Notes under the pieces: model-generated
Seen by the model: only the letters and a program-made list of their open reading frames with translations
Told to the model about the DNA's origin: nothing
Databases searched by the model: none
DNA from: Acidobacteriota bacterium
GTDB lineage: Bacteria; Acidobacteriota; Terriglobia; Bryobacterales; Bryobacteraceae
Direction: 5' to 3'
DNA length: 64,000 nucleotides
NCBI GenBank assembly: GCA_014584705.1
Contig: JACTMJ010000005.1
Coordinates: 1-64,000 of the forward strand
Shown: piece by piece, positions 18,155-27,028 of the stretch
How positions within the stretch are numbered: the stretch's first letter is position 1
How the letters are laid out: each line of letters begins with the position of its first letter
Translations under genes and position numbers: made by a program

Positions 18155-18625
18155 CTAGTTCTTTCGGGCAACCGCTGATTTGCGGGGTTTCTTCGCCTTG
18201 GCCAGCAGCTTTCGCTTGTCGTCGAGAGCCCGGGCGAGGTCCGCAATCGAAGTTCCCTCCAAATAATCCAATATACGCAATCGCAGTTCTTTCCACGAAT
18301 CGTGCATCCCGCACGGTGCTTCATCGCTGCACTCGGAGAGGCCGCTAATGCACTTTTCGTAGTCTGTCATGCCGTCGAGTGCTTCCACGATCGAGAAGAG
18401 GGTGATATCCTCCGCCGGTTGCCGAAGGCAGAATCCACCCGTCGGACCCTTGCTCGATCTCAGCAGCCCCTTGCGTGCAAGTTGCTGAAGTATCTTGGCG
18501 AGAAAGTGCGCGGGGATCCCCTCTTGTTCGGCGATATGCTTCACCATGACGTACTTCGCGTCGGTGACCTGGGCGAGATGGACGAAGGCGCGGATTGCGT
18601 ATTCTGACGAGCGGCTATAGATCAT
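18155..18625 (-). CDS. Rrf2-family transcriptional regulator
   Basis: The 156-residue protein has the Rrf2 winged-helix N-terminus (MIYSRSSEYAIRAFVHLAQ, IAEQEGIPAHFLAKILQQLA, GPTGGFCL) and three cysteines in ISGLSECSDEAPCGMHDSW, the usual place for an iron-sulfur cluster. It may sense Fe-S or redox status as IscR or NsrR do. The C-terminus (residues about 135-156) is a Lys-rich basic tail. No isc or suf genes are adjacent, so the target is unknown. Confidence 0.88.
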   Translation of the reverse strand: MIYSRSSEYAIRAFVHLAQVTDAKYVMVKHIAEQEGIPAHFLAKILQQLARKGLLRSSKGPTGGFCLRQPAEDITLFSIVEALDGMTDYEKCISGLSECSDEAPCGMHDSWKELRLRILDYLEGTSIADLARALDDKRKLLAKAKKPRKSAVARKN

Positions 18626-19190
18626 GCGGGGGTTCCTCTGAGTCGAACTGGATAAAACACTCTGATATCCTAAAAGCGTAACACCGCCAAGGAGATAGGG
18701 AAAGTAAATTTCGGAGTCGCGTCCAAGAAAGTTTCCGGTACTGAAAATTTTCCATGCCGCTGTTTGTTCCGCAAAATCACACCAACCCCTGCCGGTTAGA
18801 TGGGAAATGGCCGTTTAGGGTTTCCAAATCTTAATCTTTGCTTGTCCATTGTAAGACGATACCACCTCCGGAGGCGAGGGGTGCTGTCTGATACCTCACT
18901 TATTGATCATGTCCAATCGACAGTGCGGCACCGTATGTCGGTACGTCGCCCCTAATGATTCCCGGGCTTCATACCGATATGAGCAGCAGCGGTTGGCCGA
19001 AGATCGCCTGAAGACAGGGCGAATAAACCGCTCGATGTACCGCGACACGAGGGTCTGAGTACTTGAAAGGTCTTCCGCCGCCGGAAGCTTCCGTTTACGA
19101 TAGGACAACACCTAAGTTTTTCGATTTGCGCGGATTCAGCGATTCGTGCCGAGCCGTTTGCGCCGGGAAACTCGCTGAATGTGGTGACTG
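18626..19190. other. intergenic region without recognisable gene
   Basis: This 565-base gap lies between the divergent Rrf2 and diguanylate cyclase genes. Its left edge provides the Rrf2 upstream region, with an AGAGGAA Shine-Dalgarno on the minus strand. A 71-codon minus-strand frame (18896-19111) has no ribosome binding site or family motif. The base composition is more AT-rich than the neighbouring genes. I see no RNA gene. Confidence 0.5.
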
Positions 19191-20150
19191 ATGAAGGTTT
19201 TGGTTGCAGAAGACGACATCGTTCAACTTCGATTGCTGGAGGTGACTCTTTCGAAGTGGGGCTATCAGGTGCTCTCCGCCCGTGACGGCGAGATGGCCTG
19301 GCAGTTGCTGCAGAAGGAGGATGGCCCCATACTAGCCATCCTGGACTGGATGATGCCGGGCTATTCCGGTCCGCAACTCTCCCGTCTCATCCGGGACCAA
19401 AGTTCCAAGCTTTACACGTACATCATTCTGTTGACCGCCCGGAAAGACAAAGAAAGCATCATCGAAGGGATGGACGCGGGAGCGGACGATTACCTGGCCA
19501 AGCCCTACATCCTCGATGAACTGGCGGCCCGGATCCGCGCGGGCAAGCGGATTCTGCATCTGCAGGAAGAACTGGTGAAAGCGCAGGAAGCACTCCGGGA
19601 AGAGGCGATGCGGGATCCGTTGACCCACCTCTGGAATCGGCGCACGATTTTCAATCGCCTGGAAGCCGAACTGAAGGTGAGCAAGTCCAGCGGGAAACCG
19701 GTCGGTGTCATTCTGGCGGATCTGGACCACTTCAAGCAGATCAACGATACCAAGGGGCACCTCTTCGGGGATCACGTGCTGCTCGAAACGGTGAAGGCGA
19801 TGCAAAGCGCCATGCGCCCAACGGATTCGATTGGGCGCTTCGGTGGCGAAGAGTTCCTGATGGTCGTTCCAGGCTGTGGGTTTGATGAGACCATCGGCGC
19901 CGCGGATCGGATTCGCGCCGCGGTGGAGTCCATGCAGGTCTCCCGCGGGGCGGAATCAATCCGGGTGACGATCAGCCTCGGCTGCACCGCTTCGATCCCA
20001 TCCAGAGACGATAGTCTGGAGATGCTCTTGCGCACCTCCGACGAGGCCCTCTACGAGTCCAAGCGGGAAGGGCGCAATCGCGTCTCCGCGCTTCCGGTCG
20101 ACCTCTATGCGGCCAGCCTTCGCGAAATCGATTGGGAGATCCGGCAATAA
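19191..20150 (+). CDS. response regulator with GGDEF diguanylate cyclase output domain
   Basis: The 319-residue protein joins a receiver domain (residues 1-120; acidic pocket AEDD, phospho-acceptor Asp in ILDWMMPG, Thr in LLTARKD and Lys in AKPY) through a coiled-coil linker (LQEELVKAQEALREEAM) to a GGDEF domain. That domain has RFGGEEF and an inhibitory-site RxxD (RPTD) five residues before it, so product feedback by c-di-GMP is expected. This architecture is like WspR. No histidine kinase is adjacent. No clear Shine-Dalgarno precedes the ATG. Confidence 0.93.
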   Translation: MKVLVAEDDIVQLRLLEVTLSKWGYQVLSARDGEMAWQLLQKEDGPILAILDWMMPGYSGPQLSRLIRDQSSKLYTYIILLTARKDKESIIEGMDAGADDYLAKPYILDELAARIRAGKRILHLQEELVKAQEALREEAMRDPLTHLWNRRTIFNRLEAELKVSKSSGKPVGVILADLDHFKQINDTKGHLFGDHVLLETVKAMQSAMRPTDSIGRFGGEEFLMVVPGCGFDETIGAADRIRAAVESMQVSRGAESIRVTISLGCTASIPSRDDSLEMLLRTSDEALYESKREGRNRVSALPVDLYAASLREIDWEIRQ

Positions 20151-20230
20151 CCCGGCGTCAAGACGCGGGGCGGCTCACCGCGGAACACGGCCCGAGGAAT
20201 AAGCCAAGACGAAGAAGCCGGCTCCCCCTG

Positions 20231-20247
20231 GGCGGGAACCTCCCGCC
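20231..20247. terminator. short GC hairpin between convergent genes
   Basis: GGCGGGA (20231-20237) pairs with TCCCGCC (20241-20247) around a three-base loop, between the stop codons of the diguanylate cyclase and amidase genes. No strong T-run follows on either strand. Confidence 0.35.
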
Positions 20248-20253
20248 ACTCGT

Positions 20254-21882
20254 CTATTCCTTTGCCGCTCTCTCTTTCGAATCGAAGTGGCTAAGCGAGG
20301 CCAGATAGTTGCTGAGGCCGTCAAAAACCGCCTTAGCCACCGCTTGCCGGTAATCGGAAGACTTCAGCGAGTTCTCTTCCCGCTTGTTGCTCAAGAACCC
20401 GATCTCCACCAGAATGGAGGGCATCTCCGCGCCCACCAGCACAATAAATGGTGCCGACTTTACGCCTCGATTCTTCTTTGCCGTCCCAGTCGCGCGCTGT
20501 GCCTTGAAAAGCGATCCCTGCATCCTCACCGCGAAATCGCGAGATTCATCCCGCTTGTCCTTGGAGGCGATCTTCTTCACGATGTCCTGAAGGTCGGCGA
20601 CGGATTTCGTGGAAGAAGCGTTCTCCCTGGCGGCGATGTCCATCGATTCCCGGGAAGTCGTGAAATCCAGGTAGAAGGTTTCCGGTCCGCTGGCGAGCCG
20701 GAACGGGGACGAGTTTGCGTGAAGGGATACAAATAAATCCGCTCGATGCCGGTTCGCGAAGGCAGCCCGCTCTTCAAGCGCAATGAATTCGTCCGTTTCC
20801 CTGGTGAGCAACACTTCGTTCCCCAGTTTCTCCTCCACTAGCGCCTTTACGCGCTTGGCGATGTCCAGAACCAGATCCTTTTCCAGAAGCCCGTTCGCTC
20901 CCATCGTTCCCTGGTCCTTTCCGCCGTGTCCGGGGTCGATCACCACTCTGCCGATCTTCAAACCGAGCGCCCGGGTGAGGCTTTGCTGCCCGGTGGCGGT
21001 CCGGGCCGCCGGTTTGCCAAGCGAGGCCACTTCGAGCGCTTCCGCGTGCGAATCGCTCGCCGGGCCGGGCCTCGCCGAAGCTGCGGGGCTCGCCGTGGCT
21101 GTTGGTGCGGGTGTCGGTGTGGCAGCGGGCTCCGCAGCCGCCGCAGGGGCGGAGGCTGCGGTCACTGCGGGAGAGGTGGTCTTCTTTGGTTTCTCAGTGG
21201 GGGCGGCCGATGCCGTGGCATTGGGCGTTGCAATCGGGGGGAGATCCACGGAACGGACCGGTTCGCGCCTCGTGCTCGGTGTGGCCTGACGGCTAGCCTC
21301 CACCTCGCGATCTGCTTTCGTCGTGTTTGCCGGCGCAACAGCCTGCGATTTTGTTGGCGAATCCGGTGGAGTGGCTTGGGGGGATGGCGGGTTACCTCGG
21401 GTCACTCCGCCTGTCCGGCTTACCTCGACCTGGCCGTCCTGGCCGGCCGGGTTCCGAACTTCAATAATCAACCGCGGCGGGTTGGCAAGCTGCGAAGCCG
21501 TGAACTCGAAGTCTCCCGCGAGATCCAGCACCACGCGCGAACTTCCGGGCGTATTTTCGGCATAGCGGATCCGCTTGAGGACGCGGTCATTCACCTCAAC
21601 GATGCGCATGCGGCCCTTCTCTTTTGCCGCATCCACCGCAAGCGCCGCTTCGGGCAGGTCAAAGAAAACCCGCGGCGGGTTCTCGAGACGGGCCCACTTG
21701 TACCGGAATTCGCCGTCGAACTGAATCACCACGCGGGTGACGTCGCCGAGGCTCCAAAATCGGATCTCGTCGAGGGTCAACGCGCGCGCCAGAGGTGCCG
21801 CAAAGATCAGGCAAAACACGATTGCCAGCGCCTGCGCCGGCCATGCCGGAATTCGCCCGACCCCTTCTGCTCGAAATACCAT
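20254..21882 (-). CDS. N-acetylmuramoyl-L-alanine amidase with AMIN domain
   Basis: This periplasmic AmiC-like enzyme cleaves the amide bond between MurNAc and the peptide stem. The 542-residue protein starts at the ATG at 21882, followed by a signal peptide (ALAIVFCLIFAAPLARA). An AMIN domain (about 36-135) is followed by a long Pro/Ala/Thr/Ser-rich linker (about 140-300). The C-terminal Amidase_3 domain has zinc ligands in VVIDPGHGGKDQG and SLHANSSPF, the Glu in ALEERAAFA, and the catalytic Glu in ILVEIGFLSN. The frame is open further upstream but overlaps the transglycosylase gene. It follows that gene by 25 bases. Confidence 0.92.
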   Translation of the reverse strand: MVFRAEGVGRIPAWPAQALAIVFCLIFAAPLARALTLDEIRFWSLGDVTRVVIQFDGEFRYKWARLENPPRVFFDLPEAALAVDAAKEKGRMRIVEVNDRVLKRIRYAENTPGSSRVVLDLAGDFEFTASQLANPPRLIIEVRNPAGQDGQVEVSRTGGVTRGNPPSPQATPPDSPTKSQAVAPANTTKADREVEASRQATPSTRREPVRSVDLPPIATPNATASAAPTEKPKKTTSPAVTAASAPAAAAEPAATPTPAPTATASPAASARPGPASDSHAEALEVASLGKPAARTATGQQSLTRALGLKIGRVVIDPGHGGKDQGTMGANGLLEKDLVLDIAKRVKALVEEKLGNEVLLTRETDEFIALEERAAFANRHRADLFVSLHANSSPFRLASGPETFYLDFTTSRESMDIAARENASSTKSVADLQDIVKKIASKDKRDESRDFAVRMQGSLFKAQRATGTAKKNRGVKSAPFIVLVGAEMPSILVEIGFLSNKREENSLKSSDYRQAVAKAVFDGLSNYLASLSHFDSKERAAKE

Positions 21883-21907
21883 GCCACCGCCCGTAAGGCG
21901 AAAGGGG

Positions 21908-22804
21908 CTATTGAGCCATCTCCAAATGAAGCCGCCCTTCGCTGTCCGTGTACATTCGCACCGTCGCTTCCCGCGACGCCGCAACCTTGCTTTCCAGCGT
22001 TGAATCCGCTCCCGTGCGCCCCACGCCAAAACCCTCGCTCCCCGCCGGATCCGAGGGCTCGGGATGAAGAGCCATCCCGGCGCTGCCTTTCGTAGCCCCT
22101 TCCAGATTCCGGGTGACTTTGGTGACATACGCACGCGTTTCCCGGTACGGCGGAATACCGCCATGCCGGTCGACGGCACCTTCTCCCGCATTGTACGCGG
22201 CAAGCGCCAAATGCAGGTCGCCTTGGAAGCGCTCCGTGAGAAATTTCAGATAGCGAACGCCTCCGTCGAGATTCTGGCTGGCATCGAATGGGTTCTCCAC
22301 GCCGTAGCGCCGCGCGGTTGCGGGAATCAACTGCATCAATCCTAATGCGCCCTTGGGCGAAATTGCCTTCTGCTCATAGTTGCTTTCCGCGCGGACGACG
22401 GAATGCACGAGTTTGGGGTCCAAGCCGTGTTTGCGCGCGGTCTTGTCGATCAGTTCCCGAATTTTCCCGGGTTCGATCGCCGGAGTTTCTTTCGCGGCGC
22501 GCTTGGCGTTGCGAATCGCTTCCCGTTCCGTCGCGCTACCGCGGCGAACGCCAGTGCCCGTTCGCACCCGCACCAGACGGCCGGTTTCCTCATCGACAAG
22601 CACCGTGGATTCCCGGCGCACCGCCTTCCGGGTTTGGGACGGCTGTAGCGCATCCGCCGGCGATACAGCGACGGCCTTGCCGGAGCTTCCAGCCACGCTG
22701 GTTGCGTCCGTAGCCAACCGCTCCGAAGCCAACAGATAGGATTGCGAGAGGACGGCCATAAACAGAAAAAGCAAACAGATTCTCAAGAATTTGTTTGTTT
22801 CCAC
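21908..22804 (-). CDS. lytic transglycosylase (SLT domain), periplasmic
   Basis: The enzyme cleaves the MurNAc-GlcNAc bond of peptidoglycan. The SLT domain has the catalytic Glu in SVVRAESNYEQKAISPKGA, GLMQLIPATARRYG, DGGVRYLKFL and ALAAYNAGEGAV. The GTG at 22804 is chosen because it gives a proper signal peptide (ETNKFLRICLLFLFMAVL); an ATG at 22759 would lose its positively charged part. From the GTG the protein has 298 residues. It lies just upstream of the amidase gene, so the pair probably acts together on the cell wall, and is divergent from mobA. Confidence 0.88.
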   Translation of the reverse strand: METNKFLRICLLFLFMAVLSQSYLLASERLATDATSVAGSSGKAVAVSPADALQPSQTRKAVRRESTVLVDEETGRLVRVRTGTGVRRGSATEREAIRNAKRAAKETPAIEPGKIRELIDKTARKHGLDPKLVHSVVRAESNYEQKAISPKGALGLMQLIPATARRYGVENPFDASQNLDGGVRYLKFLTERFQGDLHLALAAYNAGEGAVDRHGGIPPYRETRAYVTKVTRNLEGATKGSAGMALHPEPSDPAGSEGFGVGRTGADSTLESKVAASREATVRMYTDSEGRLHLEMAQ

Positions 22805-22870
22805 TTTAACAGCGTGCCGGCCTATTCCCAAGCACATTTGCTGCAACTGCAATGCTACCATGCGATTGGC

Positions 22871-23488
22871 ATGCCTCTTGGCTACGTTTTGGTGGGTGGC
22901 AAAAGCACCCGGATGCGGCGGGATAAGGCGTTGTTGCCGTGGTACCACCGGCGTCTTTTCGAGCATCTCGTCGGCTTGCTTCGGCCCCACTGCGGAGACG
23001 TCGCTCTGCTCGGCGCGGATCGCCCGGAGTTCCAAGGGTATCGCGTGATCGCCGATGCCTTCCCCGAAATGGGTCCCCTCGCGGGTATTCTGAGCGCCCT
23101 CCGTGAGCCAGGCGAGGACTGGCGGTTGCTGCTTTCCTGCGATACTCCCCTGGTGGATGATGCGCCGATCCGGGAATTGGTTGCGGCTGCGCGCGATGCC
23201 ATAGGGACGAATGTGGGCAATGTGGACATCGTCCTTCCCCAATCCCCCGATGGCCGTCTTCAGCCCCTGTGCGCTCTCTGGCATCGCCGAGTGGGCGTCC
23301 TGCTCGAGAATCACCTGGGGCGGATCGCCGTCAACCCGCAATCTCCGCGCTCTCAACTGGCTGTCCAGCGGTTTGCCCATTCCCTCAATTTGCTTCCGTT
23401 CCATTTCCATAACGTCGAAAGTGTACGCAATATCAACACGATGCGGGATTACCTCGCCGCGCTGGCCCAACGCCGCAGTCCCGAATGA
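22871..23488 (+). CDS. mobA: molybdenum cofactor guanylyltransferase
   Basis: MobA adds GMP to molybdopterin-Mo to form the MGD cofactor. The 205-residue protein has the nucleotidyltransferase signature VLVGGKSTRMRRDKALLPW and the Mg-binding Asp in LLSCDTPLVDD, followed by QPLCALWHR. The start at 22871 places the signature at the N-terminus as in the family; the frame is open upstream but overlaps the divergent transglycosylase start. The length is normal. No other moa or moe gene is nearby. Confidence 0.85.
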   Translation: MPLGYVLVGGKSTRMRRDKALLPWYHRRLFEHLVGLLRPHCGDVALLGADRPEFQGYRVIADAFPEMGPLAGILSALREPGEDWRLLLSCDTPLVDDAPIRELVAAARDAIGTNVGNVDIVLPQSPDGRLQPLCALWHRRVGVLLENHLGRIAVNPQSPRSQLAVQRFAHSLNLLPFHFHNVESVRNINTMRDYLAALAQRRSPE

Positions 23489-23585
23489 CAAGCGGCTCCC
23501 GAACGCGTTTGCGGAAGGGGAACTGCGAACCCAGGCACCGGCAGTGCACAATGAAAGGGATTGGCCGCGCCGTTCGCAATTGCCC

Positions 23586-24455
23586 ATGTCCTCGTCAAAC
23601 CGCTTGATTCCGCCCAATCCGCCGGTCCATGGCGAAGCCGTGTCGCCGGGGTCTTCGAATGGTCTCATCGAACCGTATTCGCACTATCTGGAGTTCCGGC
23701 ACGTATACAAGACGTTTGATCGGCCCATTTTGGTCGATGTCAGCTTTCATGTCGATAACGGAGAGACGGTGGCCATCATCGGGCGCTCCGGCGTGGGCAA
23801 GTCCGTGTCGCTCCAAACCATCATGGGTTTTCTCAAGCCGGACAAAGGCCAGGTGATCGTGGGATACCGGGACGTCACGCATTACACGGAGTCCCAATGG
23901 CGGGAGGTGCGGAAGAAGGTCACGATGGTTTTCCAGTCCGGCGCGCTGTTCGATTCGCTCACGATCGGTGAGAACATCCTCTTTTCTCTTGAACTGCGCG
24001 AGGATTATGACGAATCCAACAAGATGGACGTTGTCGAAGGATTGCTGCGCATGGTGGATCTCGATGATGCCATGGATATGTATCCAGCCGACATTTCCAC
24101 CGGATACAAGCGCGCGGTGGCCATCGCGCGGGCCTTGGCGGCGCAGCCGGCCTGTATCCTTTATGACGAGCCCACCACCATGGTGGATCCCATCATGTCG
24201 AACCACCTCAGCAATCTGATGCTGCGTCTCAAGACCCAATTGAAGCTCACCTCCGTGGTTGTCACCCACGATCTCGATCTGATGAACAAGGTGGCGGACC
24301 GCGTCGTGTTTCTTCACGGCGGCGGAGCCATCTTTAACGGCCCAGTGAAGGACTTGTACAAATTCGACCACCCTCACGTGCAGGAATTTCTCCGCCTGGA
24401 TCAGGTTTCGATGGACCTTGCGCAAGCGGTTTCGGAGGAAACGGACACCCGCTGA
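23586..24455 (+). CDS. ABC transporter ATP-binding protein, MlaF/Ttg2A-like
   Basis: The ATPase of about 289 residues probably belongs to an Mla-type lipid transport system. It has an N-terminal extension (about 35 residues), Walker A GRSGVGKSV, the Q-loop in VFQSGALFDSLT (the FQxGALFDSLTV form is typical of MlaF), Walker B CILYDEPT and the H-loop in VVVTHDLD. The signature motif reads ISTGYKRA where LSGGM-KR is expected. No permease (MlaE) or substrate-binding MlaD gene is adjacent, so its partners lie elsewhere. Confidence 0.85.
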   Translation: MSSSNRLIPPNPPVHGEAVSPGSSNGLIEPYSHYLEFRHVYKTFDRPILVDVSFHVDNGETVAIIGRSGVGKSVSLQTIMGFLKPDKGQVIVGYRDVTHYTESQWREVRKKVTMVFQSGALFDSLTIGENILFSLELREDYDESNKMDVVEGLLRMVDLDDAMDMYPADISTGYKRAVAIARALAAQPACILYDEPTTMVDPIMSNHLSNLMLRLKTQLKLTSVVVTHDLDLMNKVADRVVFLHGGGAIFNGPVKDLYKFDHPHVQEFLRLDQVSMDLAQAVSEETDTR

Positions 24456-24770
24456 CCGCGCGCGAACCCGACTGCGGCGATGCGCCGAAACGCGGCCAAC
24501 CTAGCTCGCCGTCCGCATCTCTCCTCGTCCGCCGTTTCGCGGCAATGATACGATTCTGGATTCACGGCCGTGTAGACACGGACGGAGTAAGGACGGGTGC
24601 ACGGCGAGGCCCCTCCGGCGTGAGCGCCTCGGATCCGCGCCTCGCTTGCGTAGCGCCGGGGTCGCCGGTATTGCCGGGGCTCGCCGCCTCGGTAGCGATG
24701 TCCGCCGGCAACGAGCGTAATCCGCGAATACCGCGTGTCATGGAGTGAGTTCAAGGGAGGTTCGTAAGCG
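24456..24770. other. intergenic region upstream of the ribulokinase
   Basis: This gap of 315 bases is GC-rich and has no recognisable gene or RNA. Its right end supplies the ribulokinase Shine-Dalgarno (GGGAGG, about ten bases before the ATG). I could not identify a convincing promoter. Confidence 0.4.
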
Positions 24771-26366
24771 ATGAGTGTGGTGGCCGGTGTGGATTTCGGC
24801 ACGCTGAATGTGCGCGTGTCTATCTTCGACGATCAGCGTGGGCGTCTGGGCAGTGGAGTGGCGAAGTATCCCTTGCATCGCAAGGCGGAGGATCCGGACT
24901 ACGCCACACAGAGCCACACGGACCATCTCGCCGCGCTGGCCGAAGCGATGCGCGGCGCGCTCGGTGCCGCCGGCGTAAGCGGAGATCGGATTGAGGCGAT
25001 CGCGATCGACACCACCGGCTCGAGCGTCATTCCGGTGGATGCGAACCTCGAGCCGCTCGATGATTACTATCTTTGGTGCGACCACCGCGCTTGGCGGGAG
25101 GCATTGGAAATCACGGCCAAGGCGCGCGAGCTCAATCTGCCGGCTATCGAATGGTGCGGCGGTACTTATTCGAGCGAATGGGGTTTCTCTAAGCTGCTGC
25201 ATTGGCTGCGGCATCGCCCGGAGAAGCGGGCCAGGTTCGCAACCGCACTCGAACATTGCGACTACATCGCGGCCGTCCTTTGCGGTGTCGCCAGGGTGGA
25301 AGACCTTCCCCGCAGCGTCTGTGCAATGGGCCATAAGTGGCTATGGAACGAGAGCCTCGGCGGGTTGCCTCCCGAGGAGTTTCTCGTCGCGGTGGACCCG
25401 GTGATGGCCGGGGTCCGCGAAAAGATCGGTGCCGGGCGCTATGCCGCGTCGAACGCGCTGGCGGGGCGTCTGTCAGGGGAATGGGCGGGCAAGCTCGGCT
25501 TGCGCGCGGGCATTCCCATTCCCGTTGGGGCTCTTGACGCCCATTGGGACGCGATCGGTGCCGGGTGCCGCCTGGGTGATGTCGTCAATGTGATCGGCAC
25601 CTCTACCTGCATCATCGCCATGAGCGACGAGCCGAATCTCGTTCCGGGCGTCTGCGGCGTGGTGCCTGGCTCGGTCCATCCAGGCAAGACTGGGATTGAG
25701 GCCGGCCTCTCCGCCTCCGGCGACATCTTTGATGCGATTGCCAGGCGCGCCAACACCTCGGTGGCGGAACTTTCGAAAGGTCTGGACGGATACGCCGCCG
25801 GGCAGACCGGCCTTCTGCGGCTTACTTGGGACAACGGCGACCGCACCGTACTGGTGAACCCGGAACTGGGCGGCGTGACGCTGGGCTGGAATCTCACCCA
25901 CACCGCGCAGGACGAACTCTTCGCGGCAATCGAGGGCACCGCCTTCCATACGCGCGTCATCCTTGAGCGGATGGCGGAATATGGCACCCCCATTCACCGC
26001 GTGATCAATGGCGGGGGCATCCCGCAGCGTAACGAAGCGCTCAATCGCGTCTACGCGAATGTCCTCAATAAGCCCGTGCTCGTGCCGGAAAGCGAAGTGA
26101 CGAGCCTTGGATCGGCAATCTTTGCATTCCTGGCGGCTGGTACGTTCCAGAGCGTCGAGGCAGCTCAGGACGCGCTTTGCCCGCGCTTCCGTGTGGTTGA
26201 ACCGGATCCGGAGGCCGCCGCCACCTATGAGCGCATCTACGCTCTCTACCGGAAACTCTATTTCGCATTCGGCCAGCGGGAATCCACTGCGATCCAGCTG
26301 GGCGAAGTGCTGCCGGAGCTGCGCCTGATCGCGGAATCCGCCCGAAAGCGGAGCGCCCCCGCTTAG
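24771..26366 (+). CDS. araB: ribulokinase (FGGY family)
   Basis: The 531-residue kinase would phosphorylate L-ribulose at O5. It has AGVDFGTLNVRVSIFD, AIDTTGSSVIPVD and the sugar-contacting YYLWCDHRA-W, which is specific to the ribulokinase group, plus GALDAHWDAIGAG and HRVINGGGIPQRNEALNRVYANVL near the C-terminus. E. coli AraB has 566 residues, so the length is normal. It is followed immediately by a decayed araD, so the arabinose pathway looks broken at the epimerase step in this locus. Confidence 0.88.
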   Translation: MSVVAGVDFGTLNVRVSIFDDQRGRLGSGVAKYPLHRKAEDPDYATQSHTDHLAALAEAMRGALGAAGVSGDRIEAIAIDTTGSSVIPVDANLEPLDDYYLWCDHRAWREALEITAKARELNLPAIEWCGGTYSSEWGFSKLLHWLRHRPEKRARFATALEHCDYIAAVLCGVARVEDLPRSVCAMGHKWLWNESLGGLPPEEFLVAVDPVMAGVREKIGAGRYAASNALAGRLSGEWAGKLGLRAGIPIPVGALDAHWDAIGAGCRLGDVVNVIGTSTCIIAMSDEPNLVPGVCGVVPGSVHPGKTGIEAGLSASGDIFDAIARRANTSVAELSKGLDGYAAGQTGLLRLTWDNGDRTVLVNPELGGVTLGWNLTHTAQDELFAAIEGTAFHTRVILERMAEYGTPIHRVINGGGIPQRNEALNRVYANVLNKPVLVPESEVTSLGSAIFAFLAAGTFQSVEAAQDALCPRFRVVEPDPEAAATYERIYALYRKLYFAFGQRESTAIQLGEVLPELRLIAESARKRSAPA

Positions 26367-26656
26367 CACCCTGAAGAAGGCGGTTTTCGACGCCAATCTC
26401 GCGGGAGTGTGGCGCTTCCCGGCGTTGGACCGAATGGCCATTCCCGCTGCGTCGATTGCGGACATGCTCCTTCCATCTGGAGAATGGCTCCCGCCGAAGC
26501 CGTCCGCAACGCCGTCGTGCTCGAAGAAGGCGCCACGCTGGCGTTCGAGGCTCAAGCGCATCCACGCTTGGTTGCCCTCCCGTTTCCGGATTCTCTCCGC
26601 AACCAGCACTTCCTTCGCAAACGGGGCCTAGGGCTTACTACGGTCGGAATCGTTAG
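26367..26656 (+). pseudogene. decayed L-ribulose-5-phosphate 4-epimerase (araD)
   Basis: Directly after the ribulokinase stop the sequence reads TLKKAVFDANLA, matching the AraD N-terminus (L--LK--V-EANLAL). The middle of the gene, with the zinc-binding His motifs, is missing. From about 26466 another frame reads GHAPSIWRMAPAEAVRNAVV, matching the AraD segment HGPF-WG---AVHNAIV, and continues LEEGATLAF and LRNQHFLRKRG. After one more frameshift come the last residues AYYGRNR and a stop at 26656, matching the AraD terminus HYLRKHGAKAYYGQ. About 95 of roughly 230 codons survive in at least three frames. It is clearly non-functional. Confidence 0.8.
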
Positions 26657-27028
26657 ACCGTACTCTGTTCGTGCACCGGCGTCCGATTTCCGAACTCCTC
26701 GTGCCAGCCGATATTGGGGAGTCATTAGTAACTTGACTTGTCTCGGTATCAACCAGCAGATCAGCAATCAGTACTACGACGAATTTACCCCCGTTTGGGG
26801 GTATCGTAGAAAATTTCTCACCTTCCATTGCGCTGAAACAAAAGACGTTAGTCGTGACTACCTGTCCAAGGCGCACCGTAACATAACCAAGAAGGGACTA
26901 TGTACTACGAGGTTCAAATTAGTTCTTCTTATCAATCTGGTGTGCTGTTTTTGACGCAATTTCCGATATAGTAAATGTAAGCACTATGTCTGAGTAATTA
27001 GCTTAGTTTGGAGGTAAGGGGAGAAACC
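26657..27028. other. AT-richer intergenic region upstream of the PEP-CTERM gene
   Basis: No gene is seen in this 372-base stretch. It is more AT-rich than the surroundings. It contains the hairpin described at 26774-26809, a TTGACG at 26951-26956 that may be a -35 element without a clear -10 partner, and the strong Shine-Dalgarno GGAGG plus GGGGAG in front of the next gene. Confidence 0.4.
26774..26809. repeat. nested inverted repeat (hairpin)
   Basis: TACCCCC (26786-26792) and GGGGGTA (26797-26803) form a perfect 7-bp stem with a GTTT loop. Flanking CTACGA (26774-26779) and TCGTAG (26804-26809) pair outside it, with a six-base bulge on the left only. No T-run follows, so it is not a standard terminator; it could be an operator or a transcript-end structure. 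Confidence 0.5.

Noticed and set aside
18896..19111. 71-codon minus-strand frame in the Rrf2-diguanylate cyclase gap
   Set aside because: No Shine-Dalgarno, no motif and unremarkable composition; probably chance.
25473..26609. 378-codon minus-strand frame over the ribulokinase and araD remnant
   Set aside because: It is antisense to a clearly recognised kinase and has no family motifs.
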